Shown piece by piece: positions 18,106 through 27,197 of a stretch of 64,000 bases of DNA. The position numbers and the translations under genes are program-made. The notes under the pieces were generated by a model that saw nothing but the letters and a program-made list of their open reading frames with translations, was not told the DNA's origin and made no database searches. Position 1 is the first letter of the stretch. Every line of letters starts with the position of its first letter. The DNA is from an uncultured Ulvibacter sp. (GTDB taxonomy: Bacteria; Bacteroidota; Bacteroidia; Flavobacteriales; Flavobacteriaceae): assembly GCA_938041335.1 (NCBI GenBank), contig CALIAF010000022.1, positions 1-64,000 of the forward strand, in the 5' to 3' direction.

Positions 18106-18942
18106 ATGAAATTGCTAAACCTTGGCTGTGGCGGCGTATATCATAAAGACTGGATTAATATCGATTTTGTGTCACGGAATGAGAATGTTAAATCCCATAA
18201 TTTATTAAAAGGTATTCCATTAGATTCTAATTCTATGGATGTAGTCTATCATTCTCACGTATTAGAACATTTTTCAAAATTTGATGGAAAACAATTTATC
18301 AAGGAATGTCATCGAGTTTTGAAAAAGGGTGGTATTATCAGAATTGCTGTTCCTGATTATGAAAGAATTGTTAAGGAGTACATATCAAATTTAGAGTTAG
18401 CTTTAGAGAATAATAAGAAGGGGGTTGAAAACTACGAATGGATTACACTAGAATTGTTTGATCAAATGGTCCGCAATAATAGCGGTGGTTTGATGAAAAG
18501 TTATTTAGGCAAGAAAGATCTAACAAACGAAGAATACGTTTATGAAAGATTTGGTAGTGAAGCTGTAAATTTGAGAAATACATTATTGAATTCACCTTTA
18601 GAGCCCAAAAATGAAGCAAAAATTAAAATTTCTAAAAACTCTTTCATAGACAAAGTGAAACGTAAACTGGTTTCATATCTAATTGACAATAATCAAATAG
18701 TTTTATCTAAAAATGATCCAACTTTAACCATAGGAAGATTTAGAATGTCTGGTGAAATACATCAATGGATGTATGATAGGTACTCTCTAGGGAAATTATT
18801 AAATGAAGTTGGTTTTATTGATATTAAGGTGCTAGATGGTTTTAAAAGTCAAGTTAAAAAGTGGGATACATACCATTTAGATATTGTAGATGGTAGAGTA
18901 AGAAAACCAGATTCATTATTTATTGAGGCAATAAAAAAATGA
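18106..18942 (+). CDS. SAM-dependent methyltransferase (type 11-like)
   Basis: The 278-residue protein opens directly with the SAM motif KLLNLGCGG (residues 2-10), followed by WINIDF, MDVVYHSHVLEHFSK (the LEH motif) and HRVLKKGGIIRIAVPD. A longer insert (about 105-215) separates this from a C-terminal part containing EVGFIDIKVLDGF. This arrangement is frequent in methyltransferases of polysaccharide loci. The glycosyltransferase that follows starts inside its stop codon (ATGA). The gene is AT-rich. Confidence 0.82.
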   Translation: MKLLNLGCGGVYHKDWINIDFVSRNENVKSHNLLKGIPLDSNSMDVVYHSHVLEHFSKFDGKQFIKECHRVLKKGGIIRIAVPDYERIVKEYISNLELALENNKKGVENYEWITLELFDQMVRNNSGGLMKSYLGKKDLTNEEYVYERFGSEAVNLRNTLLNSPLEPKNEAKIKISKNSFIDKVKRKLVSYLIDNNQIVLSKNDPTLTIGRFRMSGEIHQWMYDRYSLGKLLNEVGFIDIKVLDGFKSQVKKWDTYHLDIVDGRVRKPDSLFIEAIKK

Positions 18943-20216
18943 AGATACTAATAGTTAACACTTTTGATACTGGGGGTGCGGCAAATGCCTGCATCCGATT
19001 GCATGAAGGCTTATTGCGGGAAAGTATAGATTCATCACTTTTGTTAAAAGAGAAAAATAAAAACATTGAGGCTTCTTTTAAATTTAAACCCATAGAAAAG
19101 AAATTAGTACCTATAAGATTGCTAAATAAAATTCGAAAAAAAATAGGCTTAAAAAATTCAAGCAGAAAAGTTTCGTCAAAAACTAAAATCAAAAATCAAT
19201 TCTTAGAAGAGCGTTCTGTAAGTTTAGAATATTTTAGTTTTCCAGAGTCTGATTTTGATATTATTGATTCTGAATTGTATAAAGCAGCAGATGTTATCAA
19301 CTTGCATTGGACTGCCTTTTTTTTAGATTACAAATCATTTTTTAAAAAAAACAAAAAACCAGTTGTATGGACTTTACATGACATGAATCCTTTTAGTGGA
19401 GGAGAACATTATGAGGAAGAAATATTTGGAATTGATTCAAATGGATATCCATTACAAAGGAACAGAATCCCTCAAGAAATAACTATTTCAAAAAAAAATA
19501 TCCAGCTTAAAAAAAAAATATTAAAAAATGTTCAAAATCTAACAATCGTGGCTCCGTCTCAATGGCTTGCTGAAGAGGCCAGAAAGAGTGATGTGTTTTT
19601 TAGCAAACCGGTACATTGTATACCTTATGGTCTAGATAGCGAAATATTTATATTGAACGATAAAGAGTCTTCAAGGGATCTTCTTGGTCTACCTCAAAAT
19701 AAGACAGTTATTCTTTTTGTTGCTGATAATCTTAACAACCATCGTAAGGGGTTTGAATATTTAATTAGGGCGTTTGAACATTTACAGTTAATAGATATCG
19801 TGTTATGTGCCATCGGAGATAAAAATGAAGCATTATCAAGATTGACAGGTGTTATTATGCTTGGCCGTATCGAGGATGCTCAAATGATGAGTAAAGTCTA
19901 TTCTGCTGCAGACGTTATGGTAATACCCTCTCTTATGGATAATCTGCCAAATACAGTGCTAGAATCCTTGCTTTGTGGAACTCCAGTTATTGGTTTTCCG
20001 GTGGGCGGTATAACAGATATGGTTTCCCATTTAGAAAATGGTATTTTAACAAATGAAATAAGTGTATCTGCATTAGCAGGAAGCATAATGGCGTTTTTGA
20101 AACATGGGGTGTCGCAAAATCGATCTACCATTCGAACAAAAGCAATTGAAAAATATGACAGTCCTGTTCAGGCAAATGCGTATATAAATTTATTCAAAAG
20201 TGTGATTAATAAATGA
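18939..20216 (+). CDS. GT4-family glycosyltransferase
   Basis: A 425-residue GT-B enzyme. The N-terminal domain has the glycine-rich opening NTFDTGGAANACIRLHEGL and the motif [17 protein letters not shown]. The C-terminal donor domain has VLFVADNLNNHRKGFEYLIRAF and the E-x7-E region VIPSLMDNLPNTVLESLLCGTPVIGF (about 325-350). It is clearly related to the GT4 enzyme at 25957-27189, which shares the GGA-AA-RLHE opening and the WTLHDMNPF motif, so the two are paralogues inside one locus. The first half is strongly AT-rich. Confidence 0.88.
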   Translation: MKILIVNTFDTGGAANACIRLHEGLLRESIDSSLLLKEKNKNIEASFKFKPIEKKLVPIRLLNKIRKKIGLKNSSRKVSSKTKIKNQFLEERSVSLEYFSFPESDFDIIDSELYKAADVINLHWTAFFLDYKSFFKKNKKPVVWTLHDMNPFSGGEHYEEEIFGIDSNGYPLQRNRIPQEITISKKNIQLKKKILKNVQNLTIVAPSQWLAEEARKSDVFFSKPVHCIPYGLDSEIFILNDKESSRDLLGLPQNKTVILFVADNLNNHRKGFEYLIRAFEHLQLIDIVLCAIGDKNEALSRLTGVIMLGRIEDAQMMSKVYSAADVMVIPSLMDNLPNTVLESLLCGTPVIGFPVGGITDMVSHLENGILTNEISVSALAGSIMAFLKHGVSQNRSTIRTKAIEKYDSPVQANAYINLFKSVINK

Positions 20217-20228
20217 TTTGATTTGCCT

Positions 20229-20993
20229 ATGATAAAAAGTATTCTAAAACGGTTTTTTGATTTTTTAGGCTATACTATAATCAAAAAAAAACGTGTAAAA
20301 GTAGCATCAGGAACTAATAAGATGGAAACTTCGGTTTCTAAAGCATTGACCATGCAAGGAGCTCTAGAAAGAACAAAGGATAGAGGTGAGATTATTAATA
20401 CCATTATTGATGTAGGAGCTTCAGATGGACGTTGGTCGCGCAATTGTATGAAGGTTTTCCCAGAAGCTAATTATCTATTGGTCGAAGCGCAAGAAGGACA
20501 TAGAGAGGCGCTGCAAACATTTACAAACGAAGTTGAGCGAGTAAACTTTACACTAGCGGCTGCTGGAAAAGAAAAAGGAACGGTCTATTTTGATGCAGGC
20601 GACTTGTTTGGTGGCTTGGCTTCTGAAACTCCCATTGAAAAAAATGGAATAGAAGTGCCTGTGGTTGCATTAGATGATGAGGTATCGCGACTCCATTTAA
20701 CAGGTCCTTATTTATTAAAATTAGATACCCATGGATTTGAAATTCCTATTTTAGAAGGGGCAAAGGAGGTTTTAAAAAATGCAGCAGTCGTTATTATTGA
20801 AACCTATAATTTTAAGTTGACCCATGATAGTTTGCGCTATTGGGAAATGTGCGACTACATGGATAAAAAAGGTTTTTTACCCGTTGATAATGTCGATTTG
20901 ATGTTGCGATCTAAAGACAGTGCATTTTGGCAAATGGATGCTTTTTTTATTCCAAAGCGCTCTAAAGTATTTTCATCACAACAATACGTTTAA
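20229..20993 (+). CDS. FkbM-family methyltransferase
   Basis: The protein is 254 residues from the ATG at 20229; a TTG two codons upstream is less likely. After a short basic, hydrophobic N-terminus it has NTIIDVGASDGRWSRNCMKVFPEANYLLVEAQ, the SAM-binding core of FkbM methyltransferases. The typical LLKLDTHGFEIPILEGAKEVLKN...VIIETYNF segment of that family follows. It probably O-methylates a sugar. It is the fourth methyltransferase of the locus and lies just before a run of GT2 enzymes. Confidence 0.85.
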   Translation: MIKSILKRFFDFLGYTIIKKKRVKVASGTNKMETSVSKALTMQGALERTKDRGEIINTIIDVGASDGRWSRNCMKVFPEANYLLVEAQEGHREALQTFTNEVERVNFTLAAAGKEKGTVYFDAGDLFGGLASETPIEKNGIEVPVVALDDEVSRLHLTGPYLLKLDTHGFEIPILEGAKEVLKNAAVVIIETYNFKLTHDSLRYWEMCDYMDKKGFLPVDNVDLMLRSKDSAFWQMDAFFIPKRSKVFSSQQYV

Positions 20994-21003
20994 CAATAAA
21001 CTC

Positions 21004-21783
21004 GTGGAATATCCAAAAATCTCTGTCATAACACCCAACTACAATCAAGGTGATTTTATAGCACAAACCATCCAGTCTGTACTATCACAAAACTACCCCA
21101 ATCTAGAATACATTATTGTTGATGGCGGTAGTACAGATGACTCTGTAGCAGTGATACAATCATTTGAAAATGAATTGTCCTATTGGGTAAGCGAAAAAGA
21201 TGAAGGCATGTATCACGCTATAAACAAAGGGTTTGCACGAGCTACGGGTGATATTATGTGCTGGATTAATAGTGATGATGTGCTATGGAAAGGGTCCTTA
21301 GACTACGTAGCTACTGCATTTAAAACGCATAAAAATCTTCATTGGTTGCAAGGCTATCCTTCTGTTATTAATGAAGCTGGGCAACTATTATATCAAAGAG
21401 AACCTATTGCAAATAAGCATCATTTTTTAACCAATGCCTATTATAAAGAACGTACTTTTATACAACAAGAATCTACTTTTTGGAGTCGTGATCTTTGGTT
21501 ACGAGCAGGAGGGGCCTTAAATACAAGGTTTAGCGTAGCCGCAGATTTTGATTTATGGATGCGTTTCTTTGCTCATGAACATATGCATTGTACAAAAAAC
21601 CAACTGGCGGCTTTTAGAAAACGTGAAGGTCAGAAATCTGAAGATATCACCTTATACCTCAATGAAGCAGAAACTGCTGTGGCCTTGCATAAAAAAGGAG
21701 CGTCACTTTTAGAAACCTTAAAATGGAGGCTTTTAAGTAAATCAAAACGATTACAATTATCAAAAACCATCTCCTGGATTTAA
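21004..21783 (+). CDS. GT2-family glycosyltransferase
   Basis: The GT-A fold opens with YPKISVITPNYNQGDFIAQTIQSVLSQNYPNLEYIIVDGGSTDDS, and the DXD-like metal site is INSDDVLW (about residue 89). I place the start at the GTG at 21004, giving 260 residues and a normal family N-terminus. An upstream ATG at 20920 would add 28 residues that lie entirely inside the FkbM gene and look like an out-of-frame reading of it. It is followed two bases later by another GT2 gene. Confidence 0.88.
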   Translation: MEYPKISVITPNYNQGDFIAQTIQSVLSQNYPNLEYIIVDGGSTDDSVAVIQSFENELSYWVSEKDEGMYHAINKGFARATGDIMCWINSDDVLWKGSLDYVATAFKTHKNLHWLQGYPSVINEAGQLLYQREPIANKHHFLTNAYYKERTFIQQESTFWSRDLWLRAGGALNTRFSVAADFDLWMRFFAHEHMHCTKNQLAAFRKREGQKSEDITLYLNEAETAVALHKKGASLLETLKWRLLSKSKRLQLSKTISWI

Positions 21784-21784
21784 T

Positions 21785-22603
21785 ATGCCCAAATTTTCAA
21801 TCATAATACCAACATTTAATTCTGGGAGCACGTTAAGAGCATCGCTAGATTCTATTGTGCTGCAGTCCTATAAAGATCTCGAGGTATATGTGCAGGACGG
21901 TTTATCTAATGATGATACCCTTGAGATTGCCGCTTCATATCAAGAAAAACTGCCTCAATTAGTCATTATTTCAGAGAAAGATTCTGGTATTTATGATGCC
22001 ATGAACAAGGCGCTCAAGCAGGTGTCTGGAGATTGGATTTTGTTTTTAGGTAGTGATGATACCCTTTTTAATAAAGAGGTGTTACAGGATGTTTCAGAAA
22101 AAATAAATTACACAAAGGCTAAAGTGCTCTACGGAAATGCGCACATTGTTGGTGATACGGGTTGGGCAAAAGATGGAGAAATATATGCGGGTCACTTTAC
22201 AATAGATAAATTATTGAATCAGAATATTTGCCACCAAGCTATGTTTTACAATAGCGACTTTGTAGTAAATGAGATAGGAGACTTTAGCCTCTTGTATCCT
22301 AAGAGTAGCGACTGGGACTATAACATTAGGTGTTGGGCTAAAATCCCTTTTGAATATATGGACATCACCGTAGCTAATTTTATAGCGGGCGGTTTCTCTA
22401 CAGATAGTAACGATGTTAAGTTTAGTGAAGATTATGTGAAGAATATTATGTCTTACTTTAATATCTCTCCTTTTCATCGATTGGTCAATAAAAAAGATTT
22501 TGTTTATTATCCAAACGTGCTTACTTTGCAAAAAGAGCAATATCCTTTTTTATACAAAGTACATAAACTTAAAAAAAGAATAGCACGTAAATTGAAGCAG
22601 TAG
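21785..22603 (+). CDS. GT2-family glycosyltransferase
   Basis: The 272-residue protein has the GT2 opening FSIIIPTFNSGSTLRASLDSIVLQSYKDLEVYVQDGLSNDDT, then SEKDSGIYDAMNKAL and the metal-binding motif FLGSDDTLF (about residue 90). It belongs to the same close subgroup as the GT2 enzymes at 24365 and 29421, which share the SGIYDAMNK and FLNSGDTLF blocks. The C-terminus is basic (KKRIARKLKQ), which may help membrane association. The donor and acceptor cannot be told from sequence. Confidence 0.88.
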   Translation: MPKFSIIIPTFNSGSTLRASLDSIVLQSYKDLEVYVQDGLSNDDTLEIAASYQEKLPQLVIISEKDSGIYDAMNKALKQVSGDWILFLGSDDTLFNKEVLQDVSEKINYTKAKVLYGNAHIVGDTGWAKDGEIYAGHFTIDKLLNQNICHQAMFYNSDFVVNEIGDFSLLYPKSSDWDYNIRCWAKIPFEYMDITVANFIAGGFSTDSNDVKFSEDYVKNIMSYFNISPFHRLVNKKDFVYYPNVLTLQKEQYPFLYKVHKLKKRIARKLKQ

Positions 22604-22608
22604 CCCTT

Positions 22609-23616
22609 ATGTCATATCACAACATCGCCTTTACCATCTGCTCCAATAACTATTTAGGGCAGGCTTTGGCTTTAAAGAAATCCTTTTTAAAGCATAATCC
22701 AGACTTTGGCTTTTACGTGGTATTAGTAGATGAGCGATCAAGCCTTGTGGATTATTCGCTGTTTGAGCCAGGGGTGATTTTGCCTATTTCAGAAATAGAA
22801 ACACTGGATGTTCCAGATTTAATAGCACGGTACTATATTATTGAGCTAAACACCTCGGTTAAGCCTACCGCCTTTAAACACCTAATTAAAGAGAATCCGC
22901 AGGCTCAAAACTTTTATTACCTCGATCCAGATTTATATTTTTATGATTCTCTAGCGGCTACTAACACGCTACTCGATACCCATACGGCGGTGCTAACCCC
23001 TCACATATTAAGCCCCATACCTAGGGATGGTATGCTGCCAGATGAAAATATTTTTCTGCGATTTGGTATTTATAACTTAGGGTTTTTAGGCATTAACGGT
23101 AAAAACCAGACTACTCTAAAATTGTTAGATTGGTGGGAAGAGCGTGTCATTAAATATGGCTACGATAGACCGACCCAAGGTTATTTTGTAGATCAATTGT
23201 GGATGGCGCAGGCACCCTTGTTTTACAAAGATATCTATGTGTTAAAAACGTACAATTACAACATGGCGCCCTGGAATTTGCACGAGCGTAAAGTAGAATC
23301 TGTAGCAGGAGATGTCGTGATGTTAAACGATAATAGTCGTTTGTGCTTTTATCATTACAGCAAGATTTCTACAAATGAAATGGACGTGTCTAGAGAGTAT
23401 GACAGATACTCATTACGCGACCTGCCGCTTTTAAAGTCATTATATGATGATTATAAAAAGCAGTTGCTTGAGTGTCATTTTTATGAGTATAAAAAAATAC
23501 CTATTGCTTATCCAGTTAAGATGAATCTTAAGCCAGCCCCAGTGAAGCGCTCTTTTTTAAGTAATGTATTTAGGAAGTTTGGAAATATAGCCCATAAAAT
23601 GGCTGAAAAAATGTGA
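22609..23616 (+). CDS. Glycosyltransferase, GT8-like nucleotide-diphospho-sugar transferase
   Basis: The 335-residue protein starts SYHNIAFTICSNNYLGQALALKKSFLKHNP, a pattern seen in GT8-like and related GT-A enzymes. It has the metal-site block FYYLDPDLYFYDS (DPD, about residue 108) with LKHLIKEN-like sequence before it. The second half contains RPTQGYFVDQLWMAQAP, typical of a group of uncharacterised bacterial transferases in polysaccharide clusters. Family placement is by pattern and is less certain than for the GT2 neighbours. It is convergent with a sulfotransferase gene, with a single base between the two stop codons. Confidence 0.72.
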   Translation: MSYHNIAFTICSNNYLGQALALKKSFLKHNPDFGFYVVLVDERSSLVDYSLFEPGVILPISEIETLDVPDLIARYYIIELNTSVKPTAFKHLIKENPQAQNFYYLDPDLYFYDSLAATNTLLDTHTAVLTPHILSPIPRDGMLPDENIFLRFGIYNLGFLGINGKNQTTLKLLDWWEERVIKYGYDRPTQGYFVDQLWMAQAPLFYKDIYVLKTYNYNMAPWNLHERKVESVAGDVVMLNDNSRLCFYHYSKISTNEMDVSREYDRYSLRDLPLLKSLYDDYKKQLLECHFYEYKKIPIAYPVKMNLKPAPVKRSFLSNVFRKFGNIAHKMAEKM

Positions 23617-23617
23617 C

Positions 23618-24289
23618 TTATGCCCCAAACTCAAAGTTAAAATAGTCTATTTCATCTTTGTATAATTTGTGTACCAATAGCTTGGTCTCTTCGGTATAGT
23701 TTTCTGTATAATGGCTGTACTTTCTAACAAGCATTTTTGGTAACTCGGTGTCTTCTATTGAGAGTGCTTTGCACACCACATTAAAATCATTTTGTAGGTT
23801 TTCAAACCGTCCAATAAAATCCATAGGTACAGTTCCTGCTTTGTCTTTTATAAAATAGAGCTGTGAAAAAGTTTTGTGGTCTATTTTTTCTAAAAGAAAA
23901 TTCTTGAACGAATAGTCAAGATTGTCAATGCCATATTGACTTCTCATGTGTTCATCTTTTAGAACATTAGCGTACCATGAGTACATTCTTGCCCAAGTGT
24001 TTCTAACAAAAGTGAATTTGTAAAAATTATTGAATTCATTTTTTGTCAGATCTGGAAAAATTGCTTTGTTTAAGTTGGGTGTAACTCGATTTAACTTCCC
24101 TTTTTTTATGGCATACAAACTCTTTTTAAAAAATAGGTTACGGTCTGTAAGTAATTCTATCTCTCTTAGGGTTCTATGATCTTGAACATCATGGGTAAGC
24201 ACATCAAAATGCCCTAACTTCTTCTCAATGCTTGTACCACCAGTCTTGAAATTATGAATAAAAATAAACTGATGTGTTTTAGAAATCAT
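23618..24289 (-). CDS. Sulfotransferase (Sulfotransfer_2 type), on the opposite strand
   Basis: The 223-residue protein has the PAPS-binding loop FIFIHNFKTGGTSIEKKLG (about residues 8-26) and the 3'-phosphate-binding segment KFTFVRNTWARMYSWYANV (about 93-111), as in the Sulfotransfer_2 family (heparan- and chondroitin-type carbohydrate sulfotransferases and bacterial relatives). It is the only minus-strand gene between 7883 and 47140, so it needs its own promoter; none was clearly seen in the 75 bases before it. Its stop codon lies one base from the stop of the GT8-like gene. It could sulfate the same glycan under separate control. Confidence 0.84.
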   Translation of the reverse strand: MISKTHQFIFIHNFKTGGTSIEKKLGHFDVLTHDVQDHRTLREIELLTDRNLFFKKSLYAIKKGKLNRVTPNLNKAIFPDLTKNEFNNFYKFTFVRNTWARMYSWYANVLKDEHMRSQYGIDNLDYSFKNFLLEKIDHKTFSQLYFIKDKAGTVPMDFIGRFENLQNDFNVVCKALSIEDTELPKMLVRKYSHYTENYTEETKLLVHKLYKDEIDYFNFEFGA

Positions 24290-24364
24290 GAATGGCCTTT
24301 AAAAAAAGTTATATTTACCTTTTGTTAAAATCTTGAGAAGAATACATCAAAACAATTTGAGGGA

Positions 24365-25207
24365 ATGCCAAAGTTATCAATAATATCTATCAATTACAAT
24401 AACGCTGTGGGGCTAGAAAGGACTATTAAAAGTGTGACTTCGCAGGAGTTTAAAGATTTTGAATATATTATAATTGATGGTGCCTCAACAGACGAAAGTG
24501 TTTCTATTATTAAAAAGAATGAAGCCCACATTAGTCAATGGATAAGTGAACCCGATACAGGCGTGTATCAAGCGATGAATAAGGGGATAGAAAAGTCTAC
24601 TGGCCAATACCTACTGTTTTTAAATAGTGGTGATACTCTATTTAGTAAAACCGTATTGCAAGATTTTACCAAACAGGTAGACGGGACTAAAGGCATATAC
24701 TACGGTAACTTATTATTTGTTTCTGATACTTCAGAAGAAATAGTGACCTACCCATCAACATTGAGTTTTAGTCATTTTTTAAAAAGATCTTTACCGCACC
24801 CTGCATCTTTAATACGAAGAGAACTATTTAATACCGTTTTTCTTTATAATGAAGATTTTAAAATAGTTTCAGATTGGGAGTTCTTCTTTTGCGCCATTTG
24901 TAAACATAATGCCAGCTATGAATACATAGATATAGTTGTGTCTAACTTTATGATGGATGGTATCTCGAATGATATTGAAAATCAATCTAAGATAGCAGAA
25001 GAAAAAAGGACAAGCATAAAAAACCACTTTCCGTTGTTTGTAGATGCGGTCAAAAATTTAGCGCATTATGACGCTTTAGTTTCTTCTACTCGTTTTAGTC
25101 TATTAGAAAAACTTGAAAACAATAAAAATTCACATAAATTTACTACTGCAGCGCTCAAGGCGTTATCATTATTGTTTTTAAATAAAGACAGTAAGAAACA
25201 AGGTTAA
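24365..25207 (+). CDS. GT2-family glycosyltransferase
   Basis: A 280-residue GT-A enzyme with LSIISINYNNAVGLERTIKSVTSQEFKDFEYIIIDGASTDES, SEPDTGVYQAMNKGIEKS and FLNSGDTLF (about residue 92). It closely resembles the GT2 enzymes at 29421 and 21785. A purine-rich gaggga sits just before the ATG. After the interrupting minus-strand sulfotransferase, this gene restarts the plus-strand run, which suggests either a promoter in the 75-base gap or read-through. Confidence 0.88.
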   Translation: MPKLSIISINYNNAVGLERTIKSVTSQEFKDFEYIIIDGASTDESVSIIKKNEAHISQWISEPDTGVYQAMNKGIEKSTGQYLLFLNSGDTLFSKTVLQDFTKQVDGTKGIYYGNLLFVSDTSEEIVTYPSTLSFSHFLKRSLPHPASLIRRELFNTVFLYNEDFKIVSDWEFFFCAICKHNASYEYIDIVVSNFMMDGISNDIENQSKIAEEKRTSIKNHFPLFVDAVKNLAHYDALVSSTRFSLLEKLENNKNSHKFTTAALKALSLLFLNKDSKKQG

Positions 25208-25210
25208 TCA

Positions 25211-25960
25211 ATGATTCCAAAAATAATTCATTATTGCTGGTTTGGACCTAACAAAAAAAGTGAGGTAGCAGAGCGCTGCATAGCTAGTTGGAAACAACAC
25301 GCGCCAGATTTTGAGTTAAAAGAATGGAACGAGCATAATACAAAAGAGTATCAAAATAAATTTTATAAAGATGCCTACAGAAAAAAAGAATTTGCTTTTG
25401 TTGCAGATGTGATACGAGTACAGGCATTGCAAGAACAAGGCGGGATTTATATGGACCTGGATATGTTGTTGTTAACTTCGCTAGATTCGCTTTTAACCTA
25501 TCGTTTTTTTAGCGGTAACGAAGTGGCAGGTCGTGTGGCTTATGGTTTATTTGGTGGTGAGCCCCAACATCGTTTTTTTAAGGCAATGACTGCCTTTTAT
25601 GATAAAACTCCATTTAATCAGTTTTCGCTACCTGTGATCACCCACACGTTTAAAGCACTCATAAATGAAAACACATTAGAAGATAATGAGCAACTAGTAT
25701 CAGTGTCTTACTTTTATGCATTAACCTATGAGAATAGAGAGAAACCATACCAAGAGTACCTCACAAAAGAGAGTATCGCGGTTCATTTATGGGATCATTC
25801 TTGGGGGCAAAAAAGTGAAAGTAACACGTATGGCACTTTGTTTAAAAATCTAAGAATTGTAGGTTCAGATTTTCTGTTGTACGGATATCCTTGGTCTTAT
25901 GCAAAAAGATATTTGAGAGGGTTTTTAAGAAAAATAGCACATAAATTAATGAATAAATGA
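25211..25960 (+). CDS. GT32-like glycosyltransferase (capsular polysaccharide synthesis type)
   Basis: The 249-residue protein starts IPKIIHYCWFGPNKKSEVAERCIASWKQHAPDFELKEWNE and has FAFVADVIRVQALQEQGGIYMDLDMLLL, with the DLD metal-binding site at about residues 90-92. This is the DXD glycosyltransferase family that includes Och1-like mannosyltransferases and bacterial capsule enzymes. The following HLWDHSWG motif near the C-terminus is also typical. It overlaps the next GT4 gene by four bases (ATGA). Confidence 0.87.
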   Translation: MIPKIIHYCWFGPNKKSEVAERCIASWKQHAPDFELKEWNEHNTKEYQNKFYKDAYRKKEFAFVADVIRVQALQEQGGIYMDLDMLLLTSLDSLLTYRFFSGNEVAGRVAYGLFGGEPQHRFFKAMTAFYDKTPFNQFSLPVITHTFKALINENTLEDNEQLVSVSYFYALTYENREKPYQEYLTKESIAVHLWDHSWGQKSESNTYGTLFKNLRIVGSDFLLYGYPWSYAKRYLRGFLRKIAHKLMNK

Positions 25961-27189
25961 AAGGGCTTAAAGTACTTCATATCACAACGTCTTATAAGGG
26001 AGGAGCAGGTATTGCTGCTTTGCGTTTGCATGAGGCCTTGCGTGCACAAGGTGTAGCTTCTGCTTATATATCTCGCGGAAAATCTATTGGCTTTGATGGC
26101 GCCCCTTTTAAAGACACCTTTTTTGATTATCAGCCACCTTCTTTTTTAGGGAAAGTCAAAACAAAACTAGTACCCACACCATTTGAAAAGTTACGCAAAA
26201 AGTTACAAAATGATAAGGGCGCTATAGATTGTGAAACCTATAGTCTTCCTTTTAGTGCCCTTCGTTTAGAAAACCATCCTTTAGTAAAAGAAGCCACGCT
26301 GCTCCATTTACATTGGATAAGTGACATAGTTGATTATCCTTCCTTTTTTAAGACGATTCACATTCCAATAGTCTGGACGCTACATGACATGAATCCTTTT
26401 ATGGGGCTTTTTCATTATGAGCAGGATGCAGAGCAAAATCAAGCTTATAGTAGCATAGCTTCGGAAATGCTATCGCTCAAAAAAAGTGCTTTATCGACAG
26501 TAGGTCAAGGAGCCGTAGTCAGCCCATCTACATGGTTGTTAGACAAAGCGATCGAAAGCGGTGTTTTTGCATCATTCCAAGTAAAAAAGGTAATTGCAAA
26601 CGGGGTGGATCTAAAAACGTTTGCTATTTCCGAAGGAGAAAACATACGCGCCCAATATGGTATTGCAGCAGATGAAAAGGTGTTATTGTTTGTGGCAGGA
26701 GCCCTAACAGTAAAGCGTAAAGGTTTTGATTTATTACTAGAAGCACTAGCAAATATAACCGTTCCAGTGACGCTATTAACGATGGGAAAAGGCCTTGTAA
26801 AAACTAAAAATAAATATGTAAAAATAGTACCTTTAGGGTTTTTAGACTCGGAAGTGAAAATTGCAGAAGCTTATAATGCCGCAGACCTTTTTGTTCTGCC
26901 TAGTAGAGAAGACAATTTACCAAATACGATGTTAGAATCTTTAGCTACGGGCACACCAGTACTGTCATTTGACATAGGAGGAATGCAACAGCATGTTAGG
27001 GGTGATAATGGAGAACGCGTTAACTGTTATAATGTGGCGGAATTTTCAAAAGCTATCTCGTCTTTTTTAAAGAGCGAAGAAAATAAATCTAAAGAAGTAA
27101 TACGGACCTATGCACAATCGCATTTTAGCTTTAAGTTGCAGGCCAAATCTTATATTGAAGTTTATACATCATTAGTGTCTAATTCATAA
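25957..27189 (+). CDS. GT4-family glycosyltransferase
   Basis: A 410-residue GT-B enzyme. The N-terminal domain has [24 protein letters not shown] and the motif [17 protein letters not shown]. The donor domain has [22 protein letters not shown] and [27 protein letters not shown], with the two Glu of the E-x7-E motif. It is a paralogue of the enzyme at 18939-20216. It lies directly before the GDP-fucose genes, so a fucosyl acceptor or donor is possible but not shown. Confidence 0.88.
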   Translation: MKGLKVLHITTSYKGGAGIAALRLHEALRAQGVASAYISRGKSIGFDGAPFKDTFFDYQPPSFLGKVKTKLVPTPFEKLRKKLQNDKGAIDCETYSLPFSALRLENHPLVKEATLLHLHWISDIVDYPSFFKTIHIPIVWTLHDMNPFMGLFHYEQDAEQNQAYSSIASEMLSLKKSALSTVGQGAVVSPSTWLLDKAIESGVFASFQVKKVIANGVDLKTFAISEGENIRAQYGIAADEKVLLFVAGALTVKRKGFDLLLEALANITVPVTLLTMGKGLVKTKNKYVKIVPLGFLDSEVKIAEAYNAADLFVLPSREDNLPNTMLESLATGTPVLSFDIGGMQQHVRGDNGERVNCYNVAEFSKAISSFLKSEENKSKEVIRTYAQSHFSFKLQAKSYIEVYTSLVSNS

Positions 27190-27197
27190 TAATACAC

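Noticed and set aside
20920..21003. Longer form of the GT2 protein starting at the ATG at 20920
   Set aside because: The extra 28 residues read through the end of the FkbM gene in another frame and do not fit the usual GT2 N-terminus; GTG at 21004 fits.
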